This document shows positions 55,247-55,372 of a stretch of DNA of 55,372 nt, piece after piece. Origin of the DNA: Ferruginibacter sp. (GTDB taxonomy: Bacteria > Bacteroidota > Bacteroidia > Chitinophagales > Chitinophagaceae); contig JAOQAK010000011.1 of NCBI GenBank assembly GCA_025963635.1, positions 1 to 55,372 of the forward strand, written 5' to 3'. The translations under genes were made by a program, and so were the position numbers. Position 1 is the stretch's first letter, and the number at the start of each line of letters is the position of its first letter. The notes under the pieces are model-generated. The model was not told the origin of the DNA, ran no database searches, and saw only the letters and a list, made by a program, of their open reading frames with translations.

Positions 55247-55372
55247 TCATTCCCCCTACTCAACTGGCGGCGAGTTGCAAAAGTTGGCTAACGTTTTTAC
55301 ATTTACCTAAGCAAAGAGAAATAGGCCGATTTAAAATTGGTGTTCACAACCCGGGGGTCATTCAGGTCGAGA

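Noticed and set aside
42000..55372. Integron integrase, transposase or phage genes that could explain the cassette array
   Set aside because: No tyrosine recombinase, DDE transposase or phage structural gene was recognised on either strand, so mobility must be inferred from the sites alone.

Overview
The window reads as the chromosome of a Bacteroidota bacterium, most likely a member of the Chitinophagaceae. The grounds are paired SusC/SusD transporters with enzyme genes, lipoproteins with Bacteroidota-type lipoboxes, promoters of the TAnnTTTG (-7) type, almost no Shine-Dalgarno sequences, a giant multi-domain secreted protein, and AT-rich intergenic DNA full of short repeats. The family assignment is inference; no rRNA or tRNA gene was recognised.

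Region 1 (1-22901) is a polysaccharide utilisation locus, all on the + strand: susC-susD-susC-susD-DUF1735 surface lipoprotein, then a GH43_24-like exo-galactanase, GH35 beta-galactosidase, galactose-1-phosphate uridylyltransferase, GH2 beta-galactosidase, GH16 endo-glycanase and a protein with two complete GH43 domains. Together they suggest capture and breakdown of a beta-galactan with arabinose side chains (type II arabinogalactan or similar) feeding galactose into the Leloir pathway. No regulator of the locus lies in the window.

Region 2 (22951-29042) is a sulfide/persulfide cluster: Crp/Fnr regulator, rhodanese, two small Cys-containing membrane proteins, a DsrE-like protein, a TusE/DsrC-like carrier, a sulfide:quinone oxidoreductase and, divergently, a CoA-disulfide reductase-rhodanese fusion. 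Two promoters in it carry a GTAAC-N4-GTTAC-type operator at exactly the same distance (33 bp centre to centre) from the -7 element.

Region 3 (29043-41835) holds structured repeats, a 2626-residue secreted M43 metalloprotease with eight Ig-like repeats and a seven-bladed propeller, a small HTH gene preceded by seven GTTTAC boxes, a perfect 24-bp inverted repeat, and an orphan MEDS-PAS-PAS-PAS histidine kinase.

Region 4 (about 42113-55372) is the most unusual part. Short unrelated genes (VOC proteins, cysteine hydrolase, NamZ-like muramidase, YdeI-like protein, RidA-like, cupin, Septu-like ATPase/HNH pair, small membrane protein, beta-barrel, transglutaminase-like, DUF2165) are separated by recurring imperfect palindromes that behave like integron attC sites. 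At least two units (the VOC unit and the Septu-like unit) have 9-10 bp boundary sequences that are exact inverse complements, as expected for integron cassettes. The Septu-like unit sits inside a second copy of the HTH gene and splits it at a GTT. No integron integrase is visible. I regard this integron-like array without an integrase as the main discovery candidate of the window.
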